Below, piece by piece: positions 41,012 to 50,048 of a DNA stretch of 64,000 bases. Made by a program: the position numbers and the translations under genes. A model generated the notes under the pieces. The model was not told the origin of the DNA, searched no databases, and worked only from the letters and a program-made list of their open reading frames with translations. The DNA is from Methylotenera oryzisoli (GTDB taxonomy: Bacteria; Pseudomonadota; Gammaproteobacteria; Burkholderiales; Methylophilaceae). The stretch's first letter is position 1. Each line of letters opens with the position of its first letter. The DNA is taken from the NCBI RefSeq assembly GCF_004661485.1, contig NZ_PQVH01000013.1:119659-183658 (forward strand), read 5' to 3'.

Positions 41012-41371
41012 ATGACCACGAAACCACTAGCCAAAAACATCACGGAAGGGCAGGCGGCGGAGCAAGTTGCTGCAACTTTTCTGCAAAACAATGGACTCAC
41101 TGTCGTGGAAAAGAACTTTCGCGCTGCATATGGTGAAATTGACCTCATCATGCGTGAGGGTAAAACACTGGTTTTTGTAGAGGTGCGCTTACGTAGCAAT
41201 ACAAAATTTGGCGGCGCGGGCATGAGTATCAACGCCAGCAAACAACAAAAACTAACACGAACTGCAGAACGCTACCTACAGATACATGGTGACAGCGCCT
41301 GCCGTTTTGATGCAATTTTAATGCATACTCTTGATATAACCGCAGTAGAATGGATAAAAGACGCGTTCTGA
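41012..41371 (+). CDS. YraN-family (UPF0102) predicted endonuclease
   Basis: Protein of 119 residues with the restriction-endonuclease-like fold: GQAAEQVAATFLQNNGLTVV, the acidic GEIDLIMREGKTLVFVEVR (Asp and Glu-x-Arg in place of Glu-x-Lys, as also seen in E. coli YraN), and a C-terminal CRFDAILM. Biological role is not established. It begins 13 bases after the lpoA-like gene. Confidence 0.85.
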   Translation: MTTKPLAKNITEGQAAEQVAATFLQNNGLTVVEKNFRAAYGEIDLIMREGKTLVFVEVRLRSNTKFGGAGMSINASKQQKLTRTAERYLQIHGDSACRFDAILMHTLDITAVEWIKDAF

Positions 41372-41422
41372 ACTACTTTTATCGCCCGATTAACCCACCC
41401 CAATCATCTGAGGAACTTCACT

Positions 41423-41992
41423 ATGAAACTACCGATTAAACTATTTGCCGCTGTAGCATTGGCTACTCAAATCAGCGCTTGCGTACCTGTGGTAGTAGGC
41501 GGCGCAGCAGCCACTGGCGTGATGGCAGCAGATAGACGTACGTCTGGCGTCTATGTTGAAGATCAAAACATCGAACTAAAAGCAATTAAGAAAATTCATG
41601 ACGCATTAGGTGAAGAAGCACACGTTAATGTCACAAGCTTTAAAGGCAACGTGCTGTTAACTGGTGAAGTCCCTAATGAAAATGCAAAATCTCAAGCTGG
41701 CAACATCATCTTAGGCACAGAGAGTGTACGTAGCTTAACCAACGAGCTAGCAATTGGCCCTAAAACCACACTCAGCTCACGCGCTAACGACTCATTCTTA
41801 ACCTCAAAAATTAAAACTCAGTTTGTAACTGAAAATCGCTTTAGTGCCAATTACGTCAAAGTAGTGACTGAAAACAGCATCGTTTACCTTATGGGCTATG
41901 TCACACAAAAAGAAGCTGACGCAGCAACAGAAATCGCACGTAACGTAAGCGGCGTCACCACCGTGGTAAAAGTATTTGAATACATGCCTTAA
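41423..41992 (+). CDS. BON-domain outer-membrane lipoprotein (DolP/YraP-like)
   Basis: Lipoprotein of 189 residues. The signal peptide ends in the lipobox ISAC with lipidated Cys20. Two BON domains follow (about 50-115 and 125-189; VNVTSFKGNVLLTGEVPNEN and NSIVYLMGYVTQKEADAATE). E. coli DolP binds anionic phospholipids at division sites and supports outer-membrane integrity. E. coli has diaA between yraN and dolP; it is absent here. AGGA precedes the ATG. Confidence 0.85.
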   Translation: MKLPIKLFAAVALATQISACVPVVVGGAAATGVMAADRRTSGVYVEDQNIELKAIKKIHDALGEEAHVNVTSFKGNVLLTGEVPNENAKSQAGNIILGTESVRSLTNELAIGPKTTLSSRANDSFLTSKIKTQFVTENRFSANYVKVVTENSIVYLMGYVTQKEADAATEIARNVSGVTTVVKVFEYMP

Positions 41993-42223
41993 CCCGCATT
42001 AAGTAAATGATGCCAACGGGTAAACCGGCCTGAACAAAACAGACCAAGTCTATCAGGCAGGCTTACCCACAAATGCACATACGCTGCGCATAGTGCAAGC
42101 AATCCCGAACAGTTCCAAATTATTATGTTGCTTTTAAAATCAGGCACATTTTCATGAAGACTGGCAATGCTATAATGCAGGAAATTTTTAAGCTGTTTAG
42201 CAGCACATTCATTGGTAAATAAA

Positions 42224-42541
42224 ATGACTACAGACCACAAAAACGCTCATGAGCTACAAGAAATCATTATCGAAGGCAACACGCGTGCAGGCAAGCCGTT
42301 CCGCCCTAGCGATTGGGTTGACCGTATGTGCAGCACTTACGCAACCTTTGGCGATGACCGCAAACTAAAATACTCACCCTACTTAAAACCAAGAGTGGTG
42401 AACGGTGTGCGTTGCTTAGCAGTTGATCTGAAATTAAAAGTGGTAAACCCTGAAGGCTACGCACAATTGATGCATTTTGCTGATGAAAACCAGCTCAACG
42501 TGCTAGATAGCAGTGGCAACAGTATTCCTGTGCCGCACTAG
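42224..42541 (+). CDS. DUF3579 domain protein
   Basis: Cytosolic protein of 105 residues, with motifs GNTRAGKPFRPSDWVDRMCS and YLKPRVVNGVRCLAVDLKLK typical of DUF3579, a family largely limited to betaproteobacteria and of unknown function. The ATG at 42224 is used; a TTG four codons upstream is possible. Neither start has an obvious ribosome binding site. Confidence 0.75.
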   Translation: MTTDHKNAHELQEIIIEGNTRAGKPFRPSDWVDRMCSTYATFGDDRKLKYSPYLKPRVVNGVRCLAVDLKLKVVNPEGYAQLMHFADENQLNVLDSSGNSIPVPH

Positions 42542-42558
42542 CCATTATTGACGCAATC

Positions 42559-42598
42559 AAAAGCTCACATATATGCACCACAATATACGTGAGCTTTA
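42559..42598. terminator. bidirectional hairpin terminator
   Basis: AAAGCTCAC (42560-42568) pairs with GTGAGCTTT (42589-42597). After one mismatch five more A/T pairs close the stem over an eight-base loop. Short T-runs flank both sides. It lies between convergent DUF3579 and tlpA genes and can end both transcripts. Confidence 0.6.
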
Positions 42599-42639
42599 AT
42601 CGATAAACTAACCTAAGCAACCCATGCAAAGCCTAAGGG

Positions 42640-43113
42640 CTACTTACCGCCAGATTTCATCAGACCCTCTACATACGACTTAGTCACTATACCGCGCTTT
42701 ATTTTGACCAACTTACCTTTGGGGTTGTAGATAAAAGTGGTAGGCATTACGTCTGCTGCCCCTATCTGCTCCACCACGCTATCATCGCCTAATACGATCG
42801 GGTATGACATCAGCATGTCATCGACATATGCTTTTACTTCATTCACGTCTTTATAATCAAACACCACACCAAGTACCATCAGGTCTTTTTGCCGATGCTG
42901 ATCATACAAGTTGACCAAATCAGGCACCTCTTCCAGACATGGCGGACACCAGGTTGCCCAATAGTTCACTAAAACCCACTTACCTTTGTAATGTGAAAGC
43001 TGATGCTGCACACCTGCCATATCTTTAAGCAAAAAATTAGACTTAGCAGCCACCTCAGCACTGACAAACTGACTGGATAACAGCATTAACAAACCCAATA
43101 AAAACTTAACCAT
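42640..43113 (-). CDS. TlpA-family thiol-disulfide oxidoreductase
   Basis: Exported thioredoxin-like protein of 157 residues. A signal peptide spans about 1-19 (LLGLLMLLSSQFVSAEV). The active site is NYWATWCPPCLEEVPDLVNL, and DVMPTTFIYNPKGKLV carries the cis-Pro. Such proteins reduce disulfides in the periplasm, often for cytochrome c maturation. No cytochrome or ccm genes are nearby, so the partner is unknown. Confidence 0.85.
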   Translation of the reverse strand: MVKFLLGLLMLLSSQFVSAEVAAKSNFLLKDMAGVQHQLSHYKGKWVLVNYWATWCPPCLEEVPDLVNLYDQHRQKDLMVLGVVFDYKDVNEVKAYVDDMLMSYPIVLGDDSVVEQIGAADVMPTTFIYNPKGKLVKIKRGIVTKSYVEGLMKSGGK

Positions 43114-43282
43114 AAATCCGCCACAGAAACAGCAATCAACTATTGACCGCCTAAAAATCGAAATGCTAGCAAAAACAAATATTTAGATGTATGCTAGCCG
43201 TAACATATTGTTTATACTAACTTTCACATAAGCAATATCATACAATCATCCACACACATAAATTGATTGCAAAAAAAATAAT

Positions 43283-44863
43283 ATGGCATTAAACCTGAAT
43301 ATTCCAGCATTACAAGAACATCCTGTATTTATTGCGGAAACTCGCCCGCAAAGAATACACCAACTATTGCAAGAAATTAACTCGCAAGACCCGGCAGACA
43401 TCGCCACGCATTTACACAACGAATTGGAAACGCTAAATCGCCAGAAAGTCTCCCCAAGCCAAAGAACGCAGGCACTGGACTGTTACCGTAGCCTGATTAT
43501 CAACGTAACTGCGGTACTTTCTGCCGACTACATCAATTCCACGTTGCCACTTGAAGATAAAGCAAAATCTGCTGCAACCGCCTGCGAATCACTATGGTTA
43601 GAACTAGGCTACGGCTACAAACTGGTTTTAATCGACCTACAGAACCAACTGATTAAACTACGCACAGATAAAAACTCAGCATTAGCCATCCAGCGAGCAA
43701 TGCACGCAATTGCCGAGTACACCCTAGTACACTACCAAACCTACTTAACACCACCCAGCCATGTCTGGAGTGATTTACACCAGCTTTATTTCTGCGCCGC
43801 TAAACTTGGCATACTTTACACGAGCATTCCAGCAGACCCAATTCCAGCCCAAGCTAAAAGCTACGCTAGGCTGCTCACCTCAATCGAGGACACTTATAAA
43901 CATACATTGCTGGTTAGCCTAGCGCAGCCACACCATCTGATACAGCAAGATATCAGCGCAATTGCTGACTATTTAGCGCATCATATTCAGAGCGCAAGAG
44001 TGACTGCAATAGAGCCCTTAGAAAACAGCTCGGGCGCATTTATCATTAACTTAACGTCAGACGCACCACCCATCCCTTACAGCAAACTCAAATCAGAGCC
44101 TAACCCAGATTCCGAGCTACTATTACATACCATAGACCTGATTCGAGGTATTCACGAGGATCTGAGCAAACTGCAAAATCGTAGCACGCCCACCAACGGC
44201 AGCATTGATGCTGATGCGAACCATAATGACTACATTGAGCTATTGTCCTACCTCATCACCAACTGGGGCATCTCGCCCAAACGTATATTTAACCGCTCCG
44301 CTAAAAATGGGGATATTGACATAGTTGCAGGCATTGATGATATACACAACACTATCGCAGCCACACCAACAGCCAACATGCCAACCAATAGCAGCAACCC
44401 TGTAGCGCAGGCCTATCAGGTCACGCCTTCACACTGGAAAATATTAAACATCAGTGCAACCGGCATATCCATCAGGCGTTACCACACCGCACAAAAGAAT
44501 ATCAAAGTCGGTGGTTTAATTGCACTAAAAGCAAAGCATGAACAGCAGTGGTCGATTGGGCTAGTGAAATGGGCCAATTGCGGCACTAGAGACCGTTTGG
44601 ACATCGGCGTACAACTGATTGCCCCTCATGCAGACAGTGCGATGGCTCAAACCTTCCAGCACAGCGGCCATAGCAAAATACTCATACTGCCGGAAATCAC
44701 TGCGATGAATCAAGCTGCAACAATCATCGCACCAAGAGGCACTTACATCCACGGTCGCCAGCTTACATTTACGTGTAATCAAAAAACCGTGCAGGTGTCA
44801 CTAAACCGCCTGATAGAAAGAACGCATGAGGTAGAACGCATCCAGTTCAACATCGTGAATTAA
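43283..44863 (+). CDS. uncharacterised protein with PilZ-like C-terminal region
   Basis: Cytosolic protein of 526 residues with no signal peptide or membrane segment. Residues 1-250 are mostly helical (DPADIATHLHNELETLNRQK; IQRAMHAIAEYTLVHYQTYL). The C-terminal part, about 385-455, reads WKILNISATGISIRRY, then VGGLIALKA and WSIGLVKWANC with IGVQL, a beta-barrel pattern like PilZ domains. The Arg-rich c-di-GMP-binding RxxxR motif is not evident, so nucleotide binding is doubtful. A short Thr/Asn/Ala-rich linker lies near 365-380. Homologues with this layout occur in betaproteobacteria; function unknown. Confidence 0.6.
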   Translation: MALNLNIPALQEHPVFIAETRPQRIHQLLQEINSQDPADIATHLHNELETLNRQKVSPSQRTQALDCYRSLIINVTAVLSADYINSTLPLEDKAKSAATACESLWLELGYGYKLVLIDLQNQLIKLRTDKNSALAIQRAMHAIAEYTLVHYQTYLTPPSHVWSDLHQLYFCAAKLGILYTSIPADPIPAQAKSYARLLTSIEDTYKHTLLVSLAQPHHLIQQDISAIADYLAHHIQSARVTAIEPLENSSGAFIINLTSDAPPIPYSKLKSEPNPDSELLLHTIDLIRGIHEDLSKLQNRSTPTNGSIDADANHNDYIELLSYLITNWGISPKRIFNRSAKNGDIDIVAGIDDIHNTIAATPTANMPTNSSNPVAQAYQVTPSHWKILNISATGISIRRYHTAQKNIKVGGLIALKAKHEQQWSIGLVKWANCGTRDRLDIGVQLIAPHADSAMAQTFQHSGHSKILILPEITAMNQAATIIAPRGTYIHGRQLTFTCNQKTVQVSLNRLIERTHEVERIQFNIVN

Positions 44864-44963
44864 ATCTTATTCAGCATAATTAGGCTTCACTAAAACATTT
44901 TTTTTCGTTACGATACACATTTTCAAGTATTATTTAGTCATATTCAATTTAAAGGTTTTTTCT

Positions 44964-45290
44964 ATGAGCGAACACATCACACACCTTAGCGATGCAAGTT
45001 TTGAACAAGATGTTCTACAATCGCAAATCCCAGTTCTTGTAGACTACTGGGCTGAGTGGTGTGGCCCATGCAAAATGATTGCACCAATTCTAGATGAGAT
45101 TTCAAAAGAATATGCTGGCCGCATCAAAGTTGCTAAACTAAATATTGATGACAATCAACAAACGCCACCTAAATACGGCATTCGTGGCATCCCTACACTG
45201 ATGCTATTTAAAAATGGCAATGTAGAAGCAACAAAAGTTGGGGCGCTATCTAAGTCACAATTAACCGCTTTTATTGACAGCAACATCTAA
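44964..45290 (+). CDS. trxA: thioredoxin 1
   Basis: Cytosolic disulfide reductase of 108 residues. The active site is [20 protein letters not shown], and [16 protein letters not shown] carries the cis-Pro. It donates electrons to ribonucleotide reductase, PAPS reductase and methionine sulfoxide reductases. It stands just before rho, a pairing common in proteobacteria. Confidence 0.97.
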   Translation: MSEHITHLSDASFEQDVLQSQIPVLVDYWAEWCGPCKMIAPILDEISKEYAGRIKVAKLNIDDNQQTPPKYGIRGIPTLMLFKNGNVEATKVGALSKSQLTAFIDSNI

Positions 45291-45317
45291 ACACATTACC
45301 CTAAGCATAAATCAAGC

Positions 45318-45353
45318 GCTTGGTTTTAAACAATTAAAGCTTTAAAACCAAGC
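45318..45353. other. 13-bp perfect hairpin between trxA and rho
   Basis: GCTTGGTTTTAAA (45318-45330) and TTTAAAACCAAGC (45341-45353) pair without mismatch around a ten-base loop. No T-run follows on either strand. It could be an RNA stabiliser after trxA, part of the rho leader, or an operator. Confidence 0.55.
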
Positions 45354-45443
45354 ACCACACCCTTCAGGCATATAACTTAGCCTCTGGCATTTAATATCTA
45401 AAGCCTTAAATTACCTCTATACATCTTGTTTTAGCGAGACTTC

Positions 45444-46703
45444 ATGCATCTATCAGACCTCAAACATCTACCTGTTACTGAATTAGTAGAAATGGCCATT
45501 GCCAACGAAATCGACAATGCCAGCCGCATGCGCAAACAAGACTTAATTTTTGCCATTTTGAAAAATAAAGCAAAAAAAGGGGAAAGCATCTTTGGAGATG
45601 GCACTTTAGAGGTTTTGCAGGATGGGTTTGGCTTCTTAAGATCACCAGACACCTCTTATTTAGCCGGTCCTGATGATATTTACGTTTCACCTTCTCAAAT
45701 CCGCCGCTTCAACCTACATACGGGCGATAGCATTCAAGGCGAAATACGCATCCCTAAAGATGGTGAACGTTATTTTGCTTTAGTTAAAGTTGACATGGTG
45801 AATGGCGAAGCGCCAGAAAACACCAAACATAAAATTCTGTTTGAGAACTTAACACCTTTATTCCCAACTATTCCACTGACACTAGAGCGTGATATTAAAG
45901 GCGCGGAAAACATTACTAGCCGCGTCATTGACATGATCGCGCCTATCGGCAAAGGTCAGCGCGGCCTGCTGGTTGCCAGCCCCAAAAGCGGTAAAACGGT
46001 GATGATGCAAAATATTGCACATGCCATTACTGCCAACCATCCTGATGTTATTTTAATTGTGCTGTTAATCGACGAACGCCCTGAAGAAGTGACAGAAATG
46101 ACACGCTCAGTTAAAGGTGAAGTGGTTGCTTCTACGTTTGACGAGCCAGCGACACGCCATGTACAAGTGGCAGAAATGGTACTGGAAAAAGCCAAACGCT
46201 TGGTTGAGCATAAAAAAGATGTAGTCATCTTACTAGACTCTATCACCCGCCTGGCGCGCGCATACAACACTGTGATTCCATCATCAGGTAAAGTGCTTAC
46301 CGGCGGTGTAGATGCCAACGCACTGCAACGCCCAAAACGCTTCTTTGGTGCCGCCAGAAATGTTGAAGAAGGTGGTTCACTCACCATCATTGCGACTGCG
46401 CTAGTGGATACCGGCTCACGCATGGATGACGTGATCTACGAAGAGTTTAAAGGTACCGGCAACATGGAAATCCATCTTGACCGCCGCATGGCAGAGAAAC
46501 GCCAATACCCAGCAATCAATGTGAACAAGTCCGGTACACGTCGCGAAGAGTTATTAATCGAAAAAGATGTATTACAGAAAATCTGGGTATTACGCAAACT
46601 ACTCTACCCGATGGATGACCTTGAGGCGATGGAGTTCTTGTTGGACAAAATCAAGTCAACGAAAAACAATGCGGATTTCTTTGACAGTATGCGTAGAGGC
46701 TAA
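45444..46703 (+). CDS. rho: transcription termination factor Rho
   Basis: Hexameric RNA helicase of 419 residues that ends transcription at Rho-dependent sites. The N-terminal helical part leads into the cold-shock-like RNA-binding domain ([20 protein letters not shown]). The ATPase core has Walker [20 protein letters not shown] and Walker [21 protein letters not shown]. Residues near 280-290 ([20 protein letters not shown]) form the Q and R loops. Length and composition are standard. Confidence 0.98.
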   Translation: MHLSDLKHLPVTELVEMAIANEIDNASRMRKQDLIFAILKNKAKKGESIFGDGTLEVLQDGFGFLRSPDTSYLAGPDDIYVSPSQIRRFNLHTGDSIQGEIRIPKDGERYFALVKVDMVNGEAPENTKHKILFENLTPLFPTIPLTLERDIKGAENITSRVIDMIAPIGKGQRGLLVASPKSGKTVMMQNIAHAITANHPDVILIVLLIDERPEEVTEMTRSVKGEVVASTFDEPATRHVQVAEMVLEKAKRLVEHKKDVVILLDSITRLARAYNTVIPSSGKVLTGGVDANALQRPKRFFGAARNVEEGGSLTIIATALVDTGSRMDDVIYEEFKGTGNMEIHLDRRMAEKRQYPAINVNKSGTRREELLIEKDVLQKIWVLRKLLYPMDDLEAMEFLLDKIKSTKNNADFFDSMRRG

Positions 46704-46727
46704 GTCCTTTACTTTAAACAATTTACC

Positions 46728-46756
46728 TTGCATAGCTTAAGCAATATAAATATAAT
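46728..46756 (+). promoter_or_regulatory. sigma70 promoter for rpmE2
   Basis: TTGCAT (46728-46733), exactly 17 bases, then a perfect TATAAT (46751-46756). It lies 66 bases before the rpmE2 ATG and after the rho stop, so L31 has its own transcript. Confidence 0.75.
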
Positions 46757-46822
46757 GCTGAGTTATCGCAAAAATTTGCAACATATGCCGTATCGTTCGG
46801 CAATCAATTAGAGGCTATTATT

Positions 46823-47065
46823 ATGAAAGATGGAATTCATCCAGAATACCGCGAAGTCGTATTCCAAGACATTGGTGCTGACTTTAGCTTTATCACACGT
46901 TCAACTATCGCTGCTCGCGACACTATCAAGTGGACTGACGGTAAAGAGTACCCATTAGTTAAGATTGAAGTATCTTCAAAATCACACCCGTTCTACACCG
47001 GTAAACAAATGATTCTTGATACTGCTGGTCGTGTTGATAAATTCCGTAAAAAATACGGCATGTAA
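46823..47065 (+). CDS. rpmE2: 50S ribosomal protein L31, type B
   Basis: Eighty residues, [20 protein letters not shown] to FRKKYGM. It lacks the Cys residues that bind zinc in ordinary L31, so it is the zinc-free type that can replace the zinc form when zinc is scarce. No Zur box is visible and the promoter looks constitutive, so here it may be the main L31. AGAGG precedes the ATG and a strong terminator follows. Confidence 0.95.
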   Translation: MKDGIHPEYREVVFQDIGADFSFITRSTIAARDTIKWTDGKEYPLVKIEVSSKSHPFYTGKQMILDTAGRVDKFRKKYGM

Positions 47066-47104
47066 TTCAATAAATACGAACCTGCGTGCAGATTATCGTT
47101 TATC

Positions 47105-47133
47105 AAAAGGCAGCTTAGGCTGCCTTTTGTTTT
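47105..47133 (+). terminator. Rho-independent terminator of rpmE2
   Basis: AAAAGGCAGC (47105-47114) and GCTGCCTTTT (47119-47128) form a ten-pair stem over a four-base loop, and the T-rich run continues to 47133. It lies about 40 bases after the L31 stop. Confidence 0.9.
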
Positions 47134-47139
47134 AGTATG

Positions 47140-47169
47140 TTGTTTATACAACCCACTTGCTCATATAAA
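47140..47169 (+). promoter_or_regulatory. possible promoter for the membrane glycosyltransferase
   Basis: TTGTTT (47140-47145), an 18-base spacer and TATAAA (47164-47169), directly after the rpmE2 terminator and 40 bases before the next ATG. The -35 match is moderate. Confidence 0.45.
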
Positions 47170-47209
47170 ATGGGCATACTTCAATGATGCAGACTCCGAG
47201 CTAATCCAC

Positions 47210-48862
47210 ATGCGCTTCCAACTTGATCATGACTGGCAAGGCAATATGTCCACACCGCGCGCGCGCATCGGTGAGAACACAAAAACACAACTCCTTATCC
47301 TCTTATCTATTATTTGGATCTTTCTTGGACTGATTGGTCATGCGCCTTGGAAGCCGCTAGAAACAACCAGCATCAGCATTGTTAAAGACATTCTGGATAA
47401 CGGCCACATCATTGCACCGTTAGCCGTAAACCAATCACTTGTAGACCTACCACCGTTATATCATTTATCCGCTGCAGGCAGCGCCAAGCTATTTAGCTAC
47501 CTGCTCGATATACATGATGGCGCACGCCTCATTAACGCGCTCTGGATGTCAATCACGCTACTCATGATAGGCATGACAGGGCGTGAGTTATGGACGCACG
47601 GCGTGGGGCGTTACGCTACATTTATCATGATTGGCACCATTGGCCTTATTTTAAATGCACACAGCCTGAATGCCGAGGTTGCCATGCTTGCCAGTACTGC
47701 AACCGGCTTTTATGCACTTGCGCTCTCCAAACGCAGACCGTGGCGAGCCAGTTTACTCCTAGGCTCAGCGATTGCTGTTGGCTTTTTAGCCAAAGGTCTT
47801 TTGCCTGTGCTAATCTTAATCGGCACCTCATTATCTTTAGCCTTAATATTCAATCATTGGCGCACCAAAAGTTTTGCAGTATTTTTCAGCACAGCCATTC
47901 TTGTGGCACTACCACTAGTTGCTTTGTGGCTAGTGCCTTTCGCACTGTACTTTCCAGACCTATTTAGCGCATGGTTCCATACAGAACTTAACAGCTTCAA
48001 TAACGCCTACCTTTCATACTTCTTTAAGATATTAATCTGGTATGCATGGCCTGCACTACCCTTGGCACTATGGAGCCTATGGCGCCATCGCACTCACTTA
48101 TTGAGTAAACCTAGGTTTCAGCTCATTATTGTATTCTTCATCGTGAGCTTAATTACCCTGGGTGCAGGTGCAGACAATAAAGATATCAATGCGCTGACAT
48201 TATTACTGCCTTTGGTGGCGCTCGGTGCGGGCAGTGTGGATCATCTTAAGCGCGGTGCGGCATCCGCATTAAACTGGTTTAGCATCAGTTTATTTGGTTT
48301 AGCTGGCTTTTTGATCTGGTTAGGCTGGTTTGCTATGATGACAGGCTATCCTAGCCGCATCAAAGAGCGCATGCAGTTCCTATCTGGCAGCGACAGCACC
48401 AACCTTAGCATCCTCAGCCTAACGCTAGCTATCATTATCACCAGCATCTGGTTATTCACTTGCGTTAGAGTTAGGCAAAGCAACCGCGCTACCGTCACTA
48501 ACTGGGCCGTAGGCATGACTTTCGGTTGGGGGTTACTCATGACGCTATGGCTACCATTAATTGATAGCGCAAAGAGTTACATGCCAGTCTTTACGCAGCT
48601 ACAGCAGTCACTTGGCAATAATAATTCTTGCATCAAGAACTTAAACGTAGGTCAATCACAACGCGTATTACTAAACTACTATACCAATCTCCATCTGGAG
48701 CCTATGGACGCGCCGCAGTCGACTCACTGCGAGTTTTATCTGATACAAGATGAACGCGGCATGACCAGAATGCAGCCTAGCGATGAGTGGACATTAATTT
48801 GGCGAGGCAAACGTGCCGCCGATAGGAAAGAAAGCTTTAGGCTTTATCAACGCCAGCACTAA
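47210..48862 (+). CDS. ArnT/PMT-like (GT39-type) membrane glycosyltransferase
   Basis: Polytopic protein of 550 residues with about eleven to twelve membrane helices. The first helix (about 27-45) is followed by a periplasmic loop (HAPWKPLETTSISIVKDILD, then NQSLVDLPPLYHLSAAG) like that of lipid-linked-sugar transferases such as ArnT, where an acidic residue after helix 1 is catalytic. The C-terminal part is a small soluble domain. It would transfer a sugar from an undecaprenyl carrier to lipid A, protein or another acceptor in the periplasm; the substrate is unknown. A start at codon 13 is also possible. Confidence 0.7.
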   Translation: MRFQLDHDWQGNMSTPRARIGENTKTQLLILLSIIWIFLGLIGHAPWKPLETTSISIVKDILDNGHIIAPLAVNQSLVDLPPLYHLSAAGSAKLFSYLLDIHDGARLINALWMSITLLMIGMTGRELWTHGVGRYATFIMIGTIGLILNAHSLNAEVAMLASTATGFYALALSKRRPWRASLLLGSAIAVGFLAKGLLPVLILIGTSLSLALIFNHWRTKSFAVFFSTAILVALPLVALWLVPFALYFPDLFSAWFHTELNSFNNAYLSYFFKILIWYAWPALPLALWSLWRHRTHLLSKPRFQLIIVFFIVSLITLGAGADNKDINALTLLLPLVALGAGSVDHLKRGAASALNWFSISLFGLAGFLIWLGWFAMMTGYPSRIKERMQFLSGSDSTNLSILSLTLAIIITSIWLFTCVRVRQSNRATVTNWAVGMTFGWGLLMTLWLPLIDSAKSYMPVFTQLQQSLGNNNSCIKNLNVGQSQRVLLNYYTNLHLEPMDAPQSTHCEFYLIQDERGMTRMQPSDEWTLIWRGKRAADRKESFRLYQRQH

Positions 48863-48977
48863 AGCTATTACAGAGATAAACATCTAAGGAAATTGCGCTA
48901 AGCCAGCCACATATTGACTATGTGATTGGCATTAGCGGAGTCTGGTAGTTATGTATACCGTGCAGAGATGATGTGAC

Positions 48978-49196
48978 TTAGACTTGTATGTGCGCTTTGA
49001 TGGCTGTTTGCACCATTTGATGCAAACCATTACCACCCTGCACATTTACATATTCAGCAATTTGCTTACGCATAGGCAGAGCCCAAAAGCTATTCAGATG
49101 CTTGGCGATATTTTCTTGCGCTTGGCTCTGATTCGGATATGACTCATAAAAGTCACCAATCTGATTCGCCATCGAAATTAAACGTTTAATATCCAT
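48978..49196 (-). CDS. fdsD: NAD-dependent formate dehydrogenase, delta subunit
   Basis: Small cytosolic protein of 72 residues (MDIKRLISMANQIGDFYESY) matching FdsD, found at the end of fds operons. In related enzymes it is needed for a fully active complex, probably through cofactor insertion or stability. It follows fdhD after 21 bases and is the last gene of the operon. Confidence 0.9.
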   Translation of the reverse strand: MDIKRLISMANQIGDFYESYPNQSQAQENIAKHLNSFWALPMRKQIAEYVNVQGGNGLHQMVQTAIKAHIQV

Positions 49197-49217
49197 ATAC
49201 TCTAGCTTCTCTGTATT

Positions 49218-50039
49218 TTATTGATTCAAAATTCTTTCGCCGTGGCTATACGCTACATATCGATTCTCGCGTGCAAAACCTAGCAAGGTTAAACCGCAGG
49301 CTTGCGCCACACGCACCGCTAAGCCAGTAGGGGCTGACACAGCCACCAGTAAGCTCACACCTGCTCTTGCGGTTTTCTGCACCATTTCAAAACTGGCACG
49401 GCTGGTGGTGATAATGAAACCACCATTAGCCACACCCGACTTCAATTGACCTCTTTCCAGCGCACCGACCAGCTTATCCAACGCATTATGTCTACCCACG
49501 TCTTCACGTACAAGGCTAATTGTGCCGTCAGACAGCACATATGCACTAGCGTGCGTGGCACCGGTCTGCTGCTGCAACACCTGCATTGCCTGCATGGCAT
49601 GTAAGGCACGCCTGATACTTGACGCAGTGAATACAGATTGAGACTGCAACGGCTCAGGATAACGTACGGCCTGCCCTAAGCTTTCTGCACCACATAACCC
49701 ACAACCGGTCTTGCCTGCCAAGGTACGGCGCCGCTCTTTCAATTGTACAAATCGCTCACTTGCTATCTCGCAGTGCAATTCAATGCCATTGTCACGCACC
49801 TGAATATCTACATCATATAGCTCACTCGCTTGCTCTATGATGCCTTCAGATAGCGAGAAGCCCAAGGCAAAATCTTCCAGATCCTGTGCTGTTGCCAACA
49901 TCACAGCATGTGAAACGCCGTTATAGACTAAGGCAACTGGGGTTTCTTCTGCCAAGCAATCCGAGGCCAGTTGCAGCTCTCCATCTTGCCACTGTGCAAC
50001 CTCAAACTGACTGGTAGATGCATCTAATATTAAAGACAG
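49218..50039 (-). CDS. fdhD: formate dehydrogenase accessory sulfurtransferase FdhD
   Basis: Passes sulfur from a cysteine desulfurase to the molybdenum cofactor, which formate dehydrogenases require. AGKTGCGLCGAESL holds the essential Cys-x-x-Cys, and VREDVGRHNALDKLVGALE and FIITTSRASFEMVQKTARAG are family motifs. The first ATG/GTG/TTG (TTG at 49955) would remove the conserved WQDG...LAEETPVALVYNG start. The frame is open back to the fdsA stop. CTG at 50039, six bases after AGGAG, gives 273 residues, the normal length, so I choose it. Confidence 0.88.
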   Translation of the reverse strand: MSLILDASTSQFEVAQWQDGELQLASDCLAEETPVALVYNGVSHAVMLATAQDLEDFALGFSLSEGIIEQASELYDVDIQVRDNGIELHCEIASERFVQLKERRRTLAGKTGCGLCGAESLGQAVRYPEPLQSQSVFTASSIRRALHAMQAMQVLQQQTGATHASAYVLSDGTISLVREDVGRHNALDKLVGALERGQLKSGVANGGFIITTSRASFEMVQKTARAGVSLLVAVSAPTGLAVRVAQACGLTLLGFARENRYVAYSHGERILNQ

Positions 50040-50048
50040 CCTAAACTC

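Noticed and set aside
41012..41371. Glu-x-Arg instead of Glu-x-Lys in the YraN nuclease motif as a sign of inactivation
   Set aside because: E. coli YraN also has Arg at this place, so it is normal variation in the family.
46823..47065. Zinc-responsive regulation of the zinc-free L31
   Set aside because: No Zur-like palindrome is visible, and the promoter is a near-consensus sigma70 site.
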